Shown piece after piece: positions 34,548-47,877 of a DNA stretch of 64,000 nt. The translations under genes and the position numbers were made by a program. The notes below the pieces were generated by a model. It ran no database searches, had not been told where the DNA came from, and worked only from the letters and a program-made list of their open reading frames with translations. The stretch is from Paucibacter sp. KBW04. GTDB lineage: Bacteria; Pseudomonadota; Gammaproteobacteria; Burkholderiales; Burkholderiaceae_C. Numbering within the stretch: the first letter of the stretch is position 1; every line of letters begins with the position of its first letter. The stretch is taken from positions 39,545 to 103,544 of the forward strand of contig NZ_QAJN01000019.1 in the NCBI RefSeq assembly GCF_003852425.1. The letters are read 5' to 3'.

Positions 34548-36356
34548 TTAAATCGCTTCGGTCCGCGTGTTCAACCAAGCCAGTGCCGCGCCGCTGACCA
34601 AGGGAGCCAGCCGCGCGCGCACCTCGGCGTGATAGCTGTTCAGCCAGGCGATCTCATCGGCTTGCAGCAGGTCCAAGTCGATGCAACGGGTGTCGATGGG
34701 GCACAGGGTCAGGGTTTCAAAAGCCAGCATGGCGCCGAAAGCACCGCGCTCTGGCGTTGGCTTGGCCACATTGAGCACCAGGTTCTCGATCCGCACACCC
34801 CAAAGGCCGGGGCGGTACATGCCGGGTTCGATGGAGGTGATCATGCCGGGCTCCATGGCCATATGCGCGTCGGGCACGGCCTTGGAGATGCTTTGCGGGC
34901 CTTCATGCACATTCATGAAGTAACCCACGCCATGGCCGGTGCCATGGCCGTAGTCCATGCCATGGGCCCACATGGGGGCGCGGGCCAGGGCGTCCAGCAT
35001 GGGGCTCAAAGTGCCTTGCGGGAAGACGGCGCGGGAGAGGTTCAGCGTGCCCTTGAGCACCAGGGTGTAGTCGCGCTTTTGCGCGGCGCTGACATTGCCT
35101 ATGGGCCAGACCCGGGTGATGTCGGTGGTGCCGCCCAGGTATTGGGCGCCGGAGTCGATCAGCAGCAGGCCGTTGCCCTCGATCACCGCATGCGAGTCGG
35201 CCGAGGCGCGGTAGTGCGGCATGGCGCCATTGGCATTGAAGCCGGCAATGGTGGGGAAGGACAGGCCCACAAAGCCGGGGCGTTTGGCGCGTGCGGCACT
35301 GAGCTTCTCGTCGATGGTGATCTCGGTGATGCGCTCCTTGCCCAGGGCTTGCTCGAACCAGGCATAGAACTCGCACATGGCCGCACCGTCTTGCGCCATG
35401 GCTTCGCGCACGAACTCGGCTTCGGCGGCGGTCTTGCGGCTCTTGGCCAAGGTGCTGGGGTTGATGGCCTCGCGCACCGTGGCTTGTGCGCTCACGGCCT
35501 CACGCAGGCCCAGGGTGACGCGGCGGGGGTCCATCAGCACACGGGCGCCGGCGGGCAGGGCGGCCAGGGCGGCGGGGGCTGCCGAGTAGGCGGCCAGCTT
35601 GACGCCGTCGGCCAGCAGCCGGGCTTGCAGCTCGGCGCTCACCTTGCCTTCGGCCAGGAAGATGGTGGCCTCGCTGGCGCTTAGCAAGGCGTGCGCCACA
35701 AAGACTGGGTTGTAGTCCACATCGGCGCCGCGCAGATTGAAGAGCCAGGCCACATCGTCCACGCTGGAGATGAAGTGATGGGTTTGGCCCTGGGCGGCAA
35801 AGGCAGCGCGCACATGGGCCAGTTTGTCGGCACGGCTGACGGTGGCTTGCGGCGGCAGATGTTCATAGATCGCTGCGGCGGGCAGTCCGGGGCGGCCCTC
35901 CCAGACGGCCTCGATCAGATCGGTGTCGGTGCGCAGCTGGATGCCGGCCAGGTTCATGGCCGTGCGCAGCTGCTGGGCCAGGGCCAGGCCCAAGACTTGA
36001 CCGTCCACCGCCAGGGTCTGGCCGGCCTGGAGTTGGCCGGCGATCCATTCGATGAAATGCGTGGCGGCGCCGGTGGGGATTTTTTGCAACTCGATGCCGG
36101 TGCCGGCCAGCTCGGCCTCGGCTTGGGTCCAGTAACGCGTGTCGGCGAAGACGGCGGCGCGGTCCAGGGTGACGACCAAGGTGCCGACCGAGCCGGTGAA
36201 GCCGGACAGCCATTGGCGAGCCTGCCAGCGCTCGGGCAGGTATTCGGACAGATGCGGGTCGGCGGAGGGCACCAAGCAGGCGTGCAGGCCTTGTGCCTTC
36301 AGGGCGTCGCGCAGCTTCTCGATACGCAGGGTGATGGTGGAAGTGCGGGAATCCAT
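34548..36356 (-). CDS. pepP: Xaa-Pro aminopeptidase (M24B)
   Basis: This 602-residue peptidase is read from ATG 36356, which has a GGAG sequence nearby; a GTG seven codons upstream is less likely. Two creatinase-like N-terminal domains (about 5-310) precede the M24 pita-bread domain. The metal ligands are visible: Asp in 'LLLIDSGAQYLGGTTDITR' (two Asp), His in 'GTGHGVGYFMNVHEGP', Glu in 'SIEPGMYR' and Glu in 'LAFETLTLCP'. The length and three-domain layout match eukaryotic APP1-like and large bacterial forms. It cleaves N-terminal residues before proline in peptides, using two Mn ions. No operon partner is apparent; it faces convergently the LytTR regulator gene. Confidence 0.93.
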   Translation of the reverse strand: MDSRTSTITLRIEKLRDALKAQGLHACLVPSADPHLSEYLPERWQARQWLSGFTGSVGTLVVTLDRAAVFADTRYWTQAEAELAGTGIELQKIPTGAATHFIEWIAGQLQAGQTLAVDGQVLGLALAQQLRTAMNLAGIQLRTDTDLIEAVWEGRPGLPAAAIYEHLPPQATVSRADKLAHVRAAFAAQGQTHHFISSVDDVAWLFNLRGADVDYNPVFVAHALLSASEATIFLAEGKVSAELQARLLADGVKLAAYSAAPAALAALPAGARVLMDPRRVTLGLREAVSAQATVREAINPSTLAKSRKTAAEAEFVREAMAQDGAAMCEFYAWFEQALGKERITEITIDEKLSAARAKRPGFVGLSFPTIAGFNANGAMPHYRASADSHAVIEGNGLLLIDSGAQYLGGTTDITRVWPIGNVSAAQKRDYTLVLKGTLNLSRAVFPQGTLSPMLDALARAPMWAHGMDYGHGTGHGVGYFMNVHEGPQSISKAVPDAHMAMEPGMITSIEPGMYRPGLWGVRIENLVLNVAKPTPERGAFGAMLAFETLTLCPIDTRCIDLDLLQADEIAWLNSYHAEVRARLAPLVSGAALAWLNTRTEAI

Positions 36357-36536
36357 GGCTAAAAGCTCCGTCAACACGATCTTGAATGCCGCCCGGCATC
36401 TTGGGCCAGGGGCTGCTTGCGCGCCCGAGACCGGTGGGACTCGGGGTTTTGAATGCCTGCGGATTGTAGGCGGCGGCCGCGCTCTGGCCCCGGCGCGAGG
36501 GCTTTGCGGACAAGTTCCAAAGCCAGCTGGCCGCCC

Positions 36537-39169
<2,633 letters not shown>

Positions 39170-39173
<4 letters not shown>

Positions 39174-40033
39174 TTGCGCACCATGATTTCGCTCAGTCGG
39201 TACTTCTGCGCCGCGGCCGCCAGGCGGCCGTCTTTCTTGATGTCCGCCACAAAGCGGTCCACCCGAGCCAGCCAGCCGGCGTCGCCGGGCTTGACGGCGT
39301 AGGCGTAAGGCATGGGCGAGATGGGGCTGGGCGGGCTCAGGCGGCGCAGCCAGTCATTGGTTTCCAGCAGGCGCTGGCTGTAGGGGAAGTCGGTCATGAA
39401 GACATCGACCCGACCGGCCTCCAACTCCATCTCATTGGTTTGTGGCGGGCTGATCTGCACCAGCTGGGCCTGTTTGAGCCAGGCCGCCATCACCGGCGCG
39501 ATAAAGCTGGCTGCCGGTGCCGCGACCTTGACGCCGGGTTTGTCGATATCGTCCCAGCTTTTGATCACCCGGCTGTAGCGGGTGGTGAGGGCGTAGATAT
39601 CGGTCTTCAGATAGGGCGCGCTGAAGCTCAGCCGTGCCTGGCGCTGGGGGGTGACGCCGATGCCGAACATGGCGATGTCGCAGCGGTCCTTCAGCAGATC
39701 GTCGATGAAGCGAGCGTAATTGGTCTCCACATACTCCAGCTTGGCGTCGAGGTCCTTGGCGAAGGCGGCCGACAGATCGATATCGATGCCGCTGAGTTTT
39801 TGCGTTCGGGGGCTGCGATGGCTGATGCCCACATAACCGGGCCAGATGCAGACCCTGACGCTATGCCTTTGTAAAACCCGCTGCGAGACCTCGCCTGCCT
39901 GTGCTTGGGGAGCCAGCAGCAGGCTGGTGAGGCCGAGGCTGCCGCCAAGCAGGCGGCCAAGCGCCTTGCGCAGCGCAAGACCACGGCGCCTGAGTGGCGG
40001 GCTGGCAGCTGGATCGGACCCTGACAAATGCAT
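39170..40033 (-). CDS. Periplasmic amino-acid-type substrate-binding protein
   Basis: This is a 287-residue family 3 solute-binding protein. ATG 40033 is preferred because it has a GAGGAAG ribosome-binding site and gives a basic signal peptide ('LRRRGLALRKALGRLLGGSLGL'...AQA). The mature protein has 'VRVCIWPGYVGISHRSP', 'LSGIDIDLSAAFAKDLDAKLEYV', 'DRCDIAMFGIGVTPQRQARLSFSAPYL'-type text and 'AGRVDVFMTDFPYSQRLL'. No ABC permease accompanies it. Instead, its stop codon overlaps the start of a membrane sensor kinase, so it probably acts as the sensory ligand-binding partner. The ligand is likely an amino acid or small polar compound. Confidence 0.85.
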
Positions 40034-40230
40034 CGCGTCTTCCTCACCATGACCTCTTGCGAGGCGAGATCGAGCTCGCTGCGGCCGGGGCGCGGAACGG
40101 GATGAAAAGACCAGGGCGCTCCAAGCCAACGTGCCGGGGCGCTGCCATCGAAAGACCCGCCCTTGCTGCAGGACTTTATAGCAGATGCCCGCGCCGGCAA
40201 GTCGGGATTGGCGGGCTTGCCACAGCTATT

Positions 40231-41079
40231 TCACAGCTCGGTGCGCAGGGCCCACAGTTCGGGGAAGAGCACCACGTCCAACATCTTGCGCAGATAGCCC
40301 ACGCCCGAGGTGCCGCCGGTGCCGCGCTTGAAGCCGATCACCCGCTCTACCGTCGTGACATGACGGAAGCGCCAGAGCCGGAAAGCGTCTTCCAGGTCCA
40401 CCAATTCCTCGCCCATCTGATACAGATCCCAATGCGCTTGAGGATCGCGGTAGACCTGCAGCCAGGCTTGCTTGACGCCCTCGTCGGCCAGGCGCGGCTG
40501 GGTCCAGTCACGTTCCAGGGCCTGAGCGGGAACCTGGATGCCACGGCGGGCCATCAGTTTGAGGGTTTCGTCGTAGAGCGAGGGCGCGCGCCAAGCGGCC
40601 TCCACCTCGGCCAGCAAGTCGGGCCGGTGGGCGTGTGGCCCCAGCATGGCCGCATTCTTATTGCCCAGCATGAACTCGATGCGGCGGTACTGGGCGCTCT
40701 GGAAGCCGCTGCTATTCGACAGATAGGGTCGAATGGCCGAGTACTCGGGCGGCGTCATCGTCGCCAGCACATCCCAGGCATGGACCAGCTGCTCCATGAT
40801 TTTGGAGACCCGGGCCAGCATCTTGAAGGACTCCGGCAGCTGATCCGCCGCCAGCTTGGCCACGGCGGCCTGCAACTCATGCAGCATTAGCTTCATCCAC
40901 AGCTCCGAGGTCTGATGCTGGACGATGAAAAGCATCTCGTTGTGCTCGGGCGAGAGCGGCTTCTGGGCCGAGAGAATTTGGTCCAGCTGCAGATAGTCGC
41001 CGTAGCTCATATCGCTGGAGAAGTCGAGCTGGGCGCCTTCTTCAAGCACGATGTTTTCTGGATGGTGGGGGCAGCTCAT
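40231..41079 (-). CDS. kynA: Tryptophan 2,3-dioxygenase
   Basis: This 282-residue heme dioxygenase opens the indole ring of L-tryptophan to N-formylkynurenine. Start ATG 41079 overlaps the kynU stop (ATGA on the minus strand). Family motifs are '[15 protein letters not shown]', '[22 protein letters not shown]' (distal His), '[19 protein letters not shown]' and '[24 protein letters not shown]' (proximal heme His and substrate-carboxylate loop). It is the third gene of kynB-kynU-kynA. All three enzymes from tryptophan to anthranilate are therefore in one unit. Confidence 0.95.
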   Translation of the reverse strand: MSCPHHPENIVLEEGAQLDFSSDMSYGDYLQLDQILSAQKPLSPEHNEMLFIVQHQTSELWMKLMLHELQAAVAKLAADQLPESFKMLARVSKIMEQLVHAWDVLATMTPPEYSAIRPYLSNSSGFQSAQYRRIEFMLGNKNAAMLGPHAHRPDLLAEVEAAWRAPSLYDETLKLMARRGIQVPAQALERDWTQPRLADEGVKQAWLQVYRDPQAHWDLYQMGEELVDLEDAFRLWRFRHVTTVERVIGFKRGTGGTSGVGYLRKMLDVVLFPELWALRTEL

Positions 41080-42377
41080 GTCACTTGGCCTTTCTGGGCG
41101 AATTGGGGGGCACGCCATTCCTCTTTTTGGAGGACCTGGACCAGATGCTCGACGGCATCAAACACATCGACAAAGCCGAGGTAGAGCGGGGTGAAGCCGA
41201 AGCGCAGGATGTGCGGGGTGGCGGCCAGATCGCTCGGGTCGCCGGCGCGGAAGTCGCCGATCACGCCACGCGCGATCAAGGCCTGGACCACGGCATAGCT
41301 GGCGTCCTGCAGCTCGGGCACCAGGCTCAGGCAGACCTGGCTGCCGCGCTGGCGCGCGTCGCGCGGCGAGGCGAGCAGCACGCCCAAAGCGCCGCAGCGG
41401 GCCTCGGCCAGTGCGATGAAGAGTTCGGTTAGCGCGATGGACTTGGCGCGCAAGGCGGCCATGCCGCCCAAGGGTTCGGCGGCCAGCACGGTGTCCACCC
41501 CGCATTCCAGCGCGGCCAAAGACAGCAGGGCGGGTGTGCCGCAGATATAGCGCTTGATGCCGGGGGCGGGTTGGTAGTCCGTCGTGAACTGGAAAGGCGC
41601 GGCATGGCCCAACCAGCCCGACAAGGGCTGCTGGGCCCGCGCCACATGGCGGGGGTGAACCCAGACAAAGGCCGGGGCGCCGGGGCCGCCGTTCAAATAC
41701 TTGTAGCCGCAGCCGATGGCGAAGTCGGCGTCCGCAGCGTTCAAGTCCACCGGCACCGCGCCGGCCGAATGGGCCAGATCCCAGACCACCAGGGCGCCGG
41801 CCGCATGGGCGGCCTGGGTCAGGGTCGCCATCTCGTGCTTGTAGCCCGTGCGGTAATTGACCTCGGTCAGCATCAGCACCGCCAGATCCTGGTTCAGGCA
41901 GGCGGGGATGTCTTCCACGCGGTCCACCAAATGCAGGCGAGCGCCGAACTGCTCGGCCAGGCTTTGGGCGATGTAGAGATCGGTGGGGAAGTTGCTGCGC
42001 TCGGAGACGATCACCTTGCGCTCGGGCGCGTCTTGTTGCACTAAGCGCAGAGCCGTAGACAAAACCTTGTAGAGATTGAGTGAGGTCGAGTCGGCCACGA
42101 TCAGCTCGCCCGGGCGGGCGCCGACCAGGCGGGCGATCTTGTCGCCGATGCGGCTGGGCAGATCGATCCAGCCGGCGGTGTTCCAACTTTTGATCAGATC
42201 CTGGCCCCATTCGCGCTGGATCACCTCTTGCACGCGGCCCAGGGTGGCGCGCGGCAGCACGCCCAGGGAATTGCCGTCGAGGTAAATCACGCCGGCTGGC
42301 AGATCGAACTGCGACTTCAGTTCGCGCAGCGGGTCTTCTTGATCGCGTACTTCGCAGTCTTGGCGGGTGGTGCTCAT
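41076..42377 (-). CDS. kynU: Kynureninase
   Basis: This 433-residue PLP enzyme cleaves kynurenine to anthranilate and alanine. The sequence shows '[14 protein letters not shown]' near 32-45, '[12 protein letters not shown]' near 95-106, '[16 protein letters not shown]' with Asp200, and the Schiff-base Lys226 in '[14 protein letters not shown]'. Length is normal. It lies 15 bases after kynB and overlaps kynA. The product anthranilate is the substrate of the CoA ligase encoded in the divergent operon. Confidence 0.95.
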   Translation of the reverse strand: MSTTRQDCEVRDQEDPLRELKSQFDLPAGVIYLDGNSLGVLPRATLGRVQEVIQREWGQDLIKSWNTAGWIDLPSRIGDKIARLVGARPGELIVADSTSLNLYKVLSTALRLVQQDAPERKVIVSERSNFPTDLYIAQSLAEQFGARLHLVDRVEDIPACLNQDLAVLMLTEVNYRTGYKHEMATLTQAAHAAGALVVWDLAHSAGAVPVDLNAADADFAIGCGYKYLNGGPGAPAFVWVHPRHVARAQQPLSGWLGHAAPFQFTTDYQPAPGIKRYICGTPALLSLAALECGVDTVLAAEPLGGMAALRAKSIALTELFIALAEARCGALGVLLASPRDARQRGSQVCLSLVPELQDASYAVVQALIARGVIGDFRAGDPSDLAATPHILRFGFTPLYLGFVDVFDAVEHLVQVLQKEEWRAPQFAQKGQVT

Positions 42378-42392
42378 ATCGGGCCTCTTTTC

Positions 42393-43043
42393 TTAGATTT
42401 TGCGAAGGACGGCGCGCACCGGGGAGGCGCAGGCACCGGCCAGTTTGAGGGGCAGGGCGATCAGCTCGTAATCGCCCTCGGGTACATCGTCCAGCACCAG
42501 GTTCTCCAGCACGCGCAGATTCAGCGTTCGCAGCTGCTGATGGCTTAGCAGGCTTTTGCTCTCCGCCGGGTCTACCGAGGGCGTGTCCAGGCCTATCAGG
42601 CGCACCCCCTGGGCCGCCAACCAGGCCACGGTCTCGGGGGCGTAGGCGCTGAAAGCGGGGTCCCAGACCTCCTTGGCCTTCTCATTGCAGCGCACCAGCA
42701 CCCGAGGCGGTAGACCCGTGCCTAGCGCGTGCTGCAGATGTTCAATCTGTATCAGCGGGCCGCAGCCTATGGCGTGGATGACGCGGCAAGGGCCGAGGTA
42801 AGCATCCAACTCGACCTCGGCCGCACTTGCGCCGCCAGCGGCGTAATGCAAGGGCGCATCGGCGTGCGCCCCCACATGGGGTGACATGGTCAGAGCGCTG
42901 AGGTTGACGGGGCATTCCGGCGAAAGCGTAGCCGTCCAGCGTAGGGCATAGGGCTCGTCGCCGGGGAAGATGGGCGATTGGGGCGAAACAAGCGGGGAGA
43001 TGTCCCAGAGTCTTGGGCTGGCGGGCTTGTTGGCGAGGTTCAT
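42393..43043 (-). CDS. kynB: Kynurenine formamidase
   Basis: This 216-residue cyclase-like metal hydrolase turns N-formylkynurenine into kynurenine and formate. The family motif is 'SPHVGAHADAPLHY' at about 54-67, providing the metal ligands His56, His60 and Asp62. 'IFPGDEPY', 'GCGPLIQIEHL' and 'LIGLDTPSVDPAES' also match KynB. A GGAG precedes the ATG at 43043. It leads the kynBUA operon and is divergent from the aminobenzoyl-CoA operon across a 262-base control region. No kynR (Lrp-type) regulator is adjacent. Confidence 0.94.
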   Translation of the reverse strand: MNLANKPASPRLWDISPLVSPQSPIFPGDEPYALRWTATLSPECPVNLSALTMSPHVGAHADAPLHYAAGGASAAEVELDAYLGPCRVIHAIGCGPLIQIEHLQHALGTGLPPRVLVRCNEKAKEVWDPAFSAYAPETVAWLAAQGVRLIGLDTPSVDPAESKSLLSHQQLRTLNLRVLENLVLDDVPEGDYELIALPLKLAGACASPVRAVLRKI

Positions 43044-43214
43044 AAAAGCTCCTGAATCCGTTCGCTTGCTTGGGTAAATCAGCGATGGGAGCGCACCATA
43101 GCAAGGCTTGGCGGGCCGTGGTGTCGGTTAATCCCAACAGGAAATTCGGCTTGGCGAAAAAGCGGCTGGGCTTGATTGTTGTGCGGGAAAGTCCCGACCG
43201 CAAGCTCTGGCAAA

Positions 43215-43248
43215 TTTAGTTGACGTCTAAACTATCCAGACCTAAAGT
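43215..43248 (+). promoter_or_regulatory. Candidate promoter and operator of the aminobenzoyl-CoA operon
   Basis: TTGACG (43220-43225) and TAAAGT (43243-43248) are separated by exactly 17 bases, a good sigma-70 arrangement. The -35 box lies inside an interrupted inverted repeat, TTTAG (43215-43219) and CTAAA (43227-43231), also readable around GACGTC. A repressor bound there would block RNA polymerase. The MarR protein encoded in the operon is the obvious candidate. The ATG of the first gene (43306) has GGAG at 43294-43297. Confidence 0.5.
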
Positions 43249-43305
43249 GCATCGCATGGCAGCACAAAAAACCTGTGCTGCTCGGCGATTGATGGAGATT
43301 GACTC

Positions 43306-45660
43306 ATGCGCATCACCTGTATCGGCGGCGGCCCCGCCGGCCTGTATTTCGCCCTGCTGATGAAGCAGCAAAACCCTGCCCACCAGATCACCGTGCTGGA
43401 GCGCAACAAGCCGGGTGACACCTTTGGCTGGGGTGTGGTCTTCTCCGACCAGACCCTCACGGCCATGCGCGAGGCCGATCAGAAGACGGCAGACGAAATC
43501 CTCACCGCCTTCAACCACTGGGACGATATCGAGGTGCATATCGAGGGCCGCACGCTGCGCTCAGGCGGCCATGGCTTTTGCGGCATCGGCCGTATGAAGT
43601 TGCTCAATATTCTGCAAGCCCGCTGTGTGGAGCTGGGCGTGGACCTGCGCTATGAATGCAATGTCGACGACGACGAGGGTCTGGACGCTGATCTGATCAT
43701 CGCCTGCGACGGCCTCAACAGCCGCTTGCGCCAAAAGTACACCGCCACCTATCAGCCCGATATCGATCTGCGCCAGAACCGTTTTGTCTGGCTGGGCACC
43801 AGCCGCTTGTTCGAGGCCTTCACCTTCGACTTCCAGAAGACCGAGTTCGGCTGGTTCCAAGCCCACGCCTACCGCTTTGACGAGCACACCTCCACCTTCA
43901 TCGTCGAAGCGCCGGACGCCGTCTGGCAGGCCGCCGGCCTTGAGGCCATGAGCAAGGAAGACAGCATCGCTTTTTGCGAGAAGCTGTTTGCCAAGGTGCT
44001 GGACGGCCACAAGCTCGTTTCCAACGCCGCCCATCTGCGCGGCTCGGCGCAGTGGATTCGCTTCCCGCGTGTGGTCTGCAAGAACTGGGTGCATCACAAC
44101 GGGCGCGCACCGGTTGTGCTGATGGGTGACGCCGCCCACACCGCGCATTTCTCCATCGGCTCGGGCACCAAGCTGGCCTTTGAGGACGCCATCGCCCTGG
44201 CCAAGGACATGGCGGCCCATCCCGGCGATCTGCAAGCGGCCCTGGATCACTACCAGGCGACGCGCTCCATCGAGGTCTTGCGCATCCAGAACGCGGCGCG
44301 TAACTCCACCGAGTGGTTTGAGAACGTGGAACGCCATGCGCGCTTGGCGCCCGATCAGTTTGCCTATTCCTTGCTGACCCGCTCGCAACGCATCTCGCAC
44401 GAGAACCTGCGCCTGCGCGACGCGGCCTATGTGGCGGCCTTTGAGCAATGGCTGGCGGCGCAGAGTGGTATCGCGGCGCCCAAGCCGGTGCCGCCCATGT
44501 TCACCCCCTTCAAGCTGCGCGGGTTGAGGCTGAAGAATCGCGTCGTGGTCTCGCCCATGGCCCAGTACTCCTGTGTGGACGGCCTGCCCGGCGACTACCA
44601 CCTGACGCATCTGGGCGCCCGCGCCCTGGGTGGTGCCGGCCTGGTGTTCGCCGAGATGACGGCGCCTTCACCCGACGGCCGCATCACCCCGGGCTGCCCC
44701 GGGCTCTATACCGACGCGCAGGGTCAAGCCTGGCGCCGCATCGTGGATTTCGTCCACGCCCATAGCTCCGCCAAGATCGCGATGCAGCTGGGTCATTCCG
44801 GTGCCAAGGGCTCGACCCGCCTGGGCTGGGAGGGCATAGACCAGCCGCTTGAGAGCGGCAACTGGCCGCTGATCTCGGCCTCCAGCCAGCAGTATCTGGA
44901 GGGCGTCAGCGATGTTTCTCGCGCGATGACCAGAGCCGATATGGACCGGGTGCTGGCCGAATTCTGCGCCGCCACCGAGCGTGCCGCCGCCGCTGGTTTC
45001 GATTGGCTGGAGCTGCACTGCGCCCATGGTTATTTGCTGTCTAGCTTTATCTCCCCACTGACCAATCACCGTGAAGACGAGTACGGCGGCAGTCTGGAGA
45101 ATCGTCTGCGTTACCCGCTTGAGGTCTTCCGCGCCATGCGCCGCTTGTGGCCAGCCGAGCGGCCCATGTCGGTGCGCATCTCGGCGCACGACTGGGTGGC
45201 GGGCGGCACCACGCCCGAGGATGCGGTGCTTATCGCGGCGGCCTTCAAGGCGGCGGGGGCGGATCTGATCGATGTGTCCTCCGGCCAGGTCAGCAAGCTG
45301 GAGAAGCCGGTCTACGGCCGCATGTGGCAGACGCCGTTTTCCGAGAGCGTTCGCAACCGCGTGGGCATTGCCACCATGGCGGTGGGGGCGATCTCGGAGG
45401 CCGATCATGTCAACAGCATCATCGCGGCCGGCCGTGCCGATCTCTGCGCCATCGCCCGGCCCCATCTGGCCAATCCGGCCTGGACGCTGAGCGAGGCGGC
45501 GCGCATCGGCTATGCTGGGCCGCAAGGTCTCGATTGGCCGCGTCAATACCATGCGGGCAAGCAGCAGATGGAGCGGGAGTTTGAACGCCAGCGTGCAAGT
45601 TCTGCTCAGGCCGGCGGCCTGAGCGCGCTGGAGCAGGCGAACAAGGCGCTGGGCGTATGA
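43306..45660 (+). CDS. 2-Aminobenzoyl-CoA monooxygenase/reductase (salicylyl-CoA 5-hydroxylase type fusion)
   Basis: This is a 784-residue fusion flavoenzyme. Residues 1 to about 390 form a FAD-dependent aromatic hydroxylase ('[14 protein letters not shown]' at 5-18; FAD motif '[14 protein letters not shown]' with Asp275). Residues about 397-760 form an old-yellow-enzyme-type FMN reductase ('[22 protein letters not shown]', '[17 protein letters not shown]', 'YGGSLENR'). The Azoarcus evansii enzyme of this layout hydroxylates and then reduces 2-aminobenzoyl-CoA, dearomatising it. A related hydroxylase acts on salicylyl-CoA. Divergent kynBUA and a downstream aminobenzoate-CoA ligase favour aminobenzoyl-CoA here. 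It is first in a long overlapping operon and overlaps the next gene by ATGA. Confidence 0.9.
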   Translation: MRITCIGGGPAGLYFALLMKQQNPAHQITVLERNKPGDTFGWGVVFSDQTLTAMREADQKTADEILTAFNHWDDIEVHIEGRTLRSGGHGFCGIGRMKLLNILQARCVELGVDLRYECNVDDDEGLDADLIIACDGLNSRLRQKYTATYQPDIDLRQNRFVWLGTSRLFEAFTFDFQKTEFGWFQAHAYRFDEHTSTFIVEAPDAVWQAAGLEAMSKEDSIAFCEKLFAKVLDGHKLVSNAAHLRGSAQWIRFPRVVCKNWVHHNGRAPVVLMGDAAHTAHFSIGSGTKLAFEDAIALAKDMAAHPGDLQAALDHYQATRSIEVLRIQNAARNSTEWFENVERHARLAPDQFAYSLLTRSQRISHENLRLRDAAYVAAFEQWLAAQSGIAAPKPVPPMFTPFKLRGLRLKNRVVVSPMAQYSCVDGLPGDYHLTHLGARALGGAGLVFAEMTAPSPDGRITPGCPGLYTDAQGQAWRRIVDFVHAHSSAKIAMQLGHSGAKGSTRLGWEGIDQPLESGNWPLISASSQQYLEGVSDVSRAMTRADMDRVLAEFCAATERAAAAGFDWLELHCAHGYLLSSFISPLTNHREDEYGGSLENRLRYPLEVFRAMRRLWPAERPMSVRISAHDWVAGGTTPEDAVLIAAAFKAAGADLIDVSSGQVSKLEKPVYGRMWQTPFSESVRNRVGIATMAVGAISEADHVNSIIAAGRADLCAIARPHLANPAWTLSEAARIGYAGPQGLDWPRQYHAGKQQMEREFERQRASSAQAGGLSALEQANKALGV

Positions 45661-46454
45661 CTGCGGGGATGAGCGAGTCGAGAAGCTTGCAAGGCCTGCA
45701 TGCCGCGGTGACCGGTGGCGGCAGCGGCATCGGCGCGGCGATTGCGCTCGGCCTGCTGCAGGCCGGGGCGCGTGTCACCCTCATGGGCCGCAGCGCCGAA
45801 CGCCTGCAGGCGCAGGCCGAGTTGTTGGGCGAGCAGGGGGCGGTGGCCATTCAAACCGTGGATGTGAGCGATGAGGCCTCGGTGGAGCAGGCCTTCGCGC
45901 CCTTTGCCAATGGGTCTTTTGGTCCGGTCGACATCCTTGTCAATAACGCGGGTCAGGTGCAGACCGCGCCTCTGCAGCGCACCAGTCTGGCCTTGTGGAA
46001 TGAGATGCTGGCCGTCAATTTGACCGGCACTTTTCTCTGCAGCCGCCAGGTCTTGCCCGCCATGCTGGAGCGCGGCCATGGCCGCATCATCAATGTGGCC
46101 AGCACGGCGGCGCTGACGGGATATGCCTATGTCGCCGCCTATTGCGCGGCCAAGCATGGGGTCCTGGGCCTGACCCGGGCCATGGCGCTGGAAGTGGCCA
46201 AGCGCGGCGTGACGGTCAACGCCGTTTGCCCTGGCTACACCGAGACCGACATTTTGAGCCGTGCCGTGGACACGGTGGTGAGCAAGACCGGCCGCAGCGC
46301 CGAAGTAGCCCTGGCGGGTTTTGCCGCCAGCAATCCGCAAGGCCGCTTGGTACAGCCCGAGGAAGTGGCGAACGCGGTGTTGTGGCTGGCGCAGAAGGGC
46401 AGCTCAGCCATGAACGGCCAAGCCATCGCCGTCTGCGGCGGGGAGTTGATGTAA
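45657..46454 (+). CDS. Short-chain dehydrogenase/reductase
   Basis: This 265-residue classical SDR has the nucleotide motif '[10 protein letters not shown]' at 19-28, 'NNAGQV' near 96, catalytic Ser in 'NVASTAAL', and '[11 protein letters not shown]' with catalytic Tyr (about 161) and Lys. Alternative in-frame starts at its N terminus (Met1 or Met5) are possible; the first is used because it overlaps the preceding stop. Position right after the dearomatising enzyme suggests it reduces or oxidises the ring keto/hydroxy group or a beta-hydroxyacyl-CoA intermediate. The overlap with the marR gene is TAATG (46452-46456). Confidence 0.88.
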   Translation: MTAGMSESRSLQGLHAAVTGGGSGIGAAIALGLLQAGARVTLMGRSAERLQAQAELLGEQGAVAIQTVDVSDEASVEQAFAPFANGSFGPVDILVNNAGQVQTAPLQRTSLALWNEMLAVNLTGTFLCSRQVLPAMLERGHGRIINVASTAALTGYAYVAAYCAAKHGVLGLTRAMALEVAKRGVTVNAVCPGYTETDILSRAVDTVVSKTGRSAEVALAGFAASNPQGRLVQPEEVANAVLWLAQKGSSAMNGQAIAVCGGELM

Positions 46455-47014
46455 TGGATGCTGTCGAGCTAGGCCCGGACCTGGAATCACGCGTGCAAGG
46501 CCAGGATCACCAGGCCTTGCGTTTGTGGCTGCGCCTGCTCAGCTGTACCACCCGGGTAGAGGGCGTGATACGCAAGCGCCTGGCGCAAGACTTCGCCACC
46601 ACCTTGCCGCGCTTTGACCTGCTGGCTCAGCTGGAACGGCATCCGCAAGGCCTGTCCATGCGGGAGTTGTCCAAGCGCTTGATGGTGACCGGCGGCAATA
46701 TCACTGGCATCACCGATCAGCTGGAGGCTGAAGGGCTTGTCTTGCGTGATGCCCACCCCAGCGATAGGCGTAGTTTTTCGGTCAAACTCACGCCCCTTGG
46801 TCGACGCCAGTTCAAACGCATGGCCAGCACGCATGAGCAGTGGGTGTTGGAGCTGCTGGGGGGGTGGTCGGCCGAGCAGCAAGAGCAGGTCCATGGCCTG
46901 CTGGCTGATTTGAAGCAACATTTGGGAGCCTTGGAGGCGGCGGCGCAGCAAGAACTGCAGCAGCCACTCAAACCGTCGACCAAGGCCCGGACAAGAAGGA
47001 AACAACAAGCATGA
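46454..47014 (+). CDS. MarR-family transcriptional regulator
   Basis: This 186-residue regulator is started at ATG 46454, which shares a base with the SDR stop. The winged-helix MarR domain covers about 25-150: '[47 protein letters not shown]', then the wing '[16 protein letters not shown]'-type residues. The C terminus is basic. MarR repressors of aromatic-CoA operons typically bind the corresponding CoA thioester. Here it probably controls its own operon through the palindrome at 43215-43231. It is unusual in lying third inside the operon instead of being divergent. It overlaps the crotonase gene by ATGA. Confidence 0.9.
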   Translation: MDAVELGPDLESRVQGQDHQALRLWLRLLSCTTRVEGVIRKRLAQDFATTLPRFDLLAQLERHPQGLSMRELSKRLMVTGGNITGITDQLEAEGLVLRDAHPSDRRSFSVKLTPLGRRQFKRMASTHEQWVLELLGGWSAEQQEQVHGLLADLKQHLGALEAAAQQELQQPLKPSTKARTRRKQQA

Positions 47015-47874
47015 ACACTCCTATCGGCCGAGCCATGGACGCCCATTTGAGCGGCGGCAATCAACGCAGCCTGCAGGGTTTTGCGCCCCAGCACTTCGCC
47101 TGGGAACAGCGTGGCGCGGTGGGCGTGATCACGCTGAACCGGCCCGAGCGCAAGAACCCGCTGACCTTTGAGAGCTATGCCGAGTTGCGCGATCTCTTTC
47201 GCACGCTCAGCTATGTGGACGAGGTGCGCGCCATCGTCGTCCAGGGTGCGGGTGGCAATTTCTGCTCCGGCGGCGATGTGCACGAGATCATCGGCCCTTT
47301 GACGAAGATGAGCATGCCCGATCTGCTGGCCTTCACCCGCATGACGGGTGATCTGGTCAAGGCGATCCGGGCCTGCCCCCAACCGGTGATTTCGTCCATC
47401 GACGGTGTCTGCGCTGGCGCCGGTGCCATCATCGCCATGGCCTCGGACCTGCGCGTGGGCACGGCCCGCAGCAAGACGGCGTTTTTGTTCACCCGCGTCG
47501 GCCTGGCCGGCTGCGATATGGGGGCTTGCTCCCTCCTGCCTCGCATCATCGGCCAGGGCCGCGCCTCCGATCTGCTTTACAGCGGCCGCAGCCTGGGCGG
47601 CGAAGAGGCCTTGGCCTGGGGTTTTCTGAACCGCCTGGTCGAGGCCGAGGCGGTGTTGGAGAACAGCGTTCAATGGGCCCAGGAGATTGCCGCCGGCCCT
47701 AGCTTTGGCCATGCCATGACCAAGAAGATGCTGCATCAGGAATGGGCCATGGGGGTGGACGAGGCGATCGAGTCCGAGGCCCAGGCGCAGGCGATTTGCA
47801 TGATGACGCAGGACTTCCATCGCGCCTACCACGCTTTTGTGGCCAAGCAGCGGCCCGAGTTCAAGGGGGACTGA
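47011..47874 (+). CDS. Crotonase-family protein lacking classical hydratase glutamates
   Basis: This 287-residue enoyl-CoA hydratase/isomerase family member shows the CoA/oxyanion regions '[20 protein letters not shown]', '[18 protein letters not shown]' and '[25 protein letters not shown]'. Aligned by eye with rat enoyl-CoA hydratase, the two catalytic Glu positions appear to be Ile (in '[11 protein letters not shown]') and Arg (in '[15 protein letters not shown]'). An Asp lies nearby in 'GCDMG'. It may therefore be a hydrolase or C-C bond cleaving crotonase (compare BadI/MenB types) rather than a hydratase. In an anthranilate-CoA operon a ring-opening role is attractive but unproven. Confidence 0.8.
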   Translation: MNTPIGRAMDAHLSGGNQRSLQGFAPQHFAWEQRGAVGVITLNRPERKNPLTFESYAELRDLFRTLSYVDEVRAIVVQGAGGNFCSGGDVHEIIGPLTKMSMPDLLAFTRMTGDLVKAIRACPQPVISSIDGVCAGAGAIIAMASDLRVGTARSKTAFLFTRVGLAGCDMGACSLLPRIIGQGRASDLLYSGRSLGGEEALAWGFLNRLVEAEAVLENSVQWAQEIAAGPSFGHAMTKKMLHQEWAMGVDEAIESEAQAQAICMMTQDFHRAYHAFVAKQRPEFKGD

Positions 47875-47877
47875 TTC

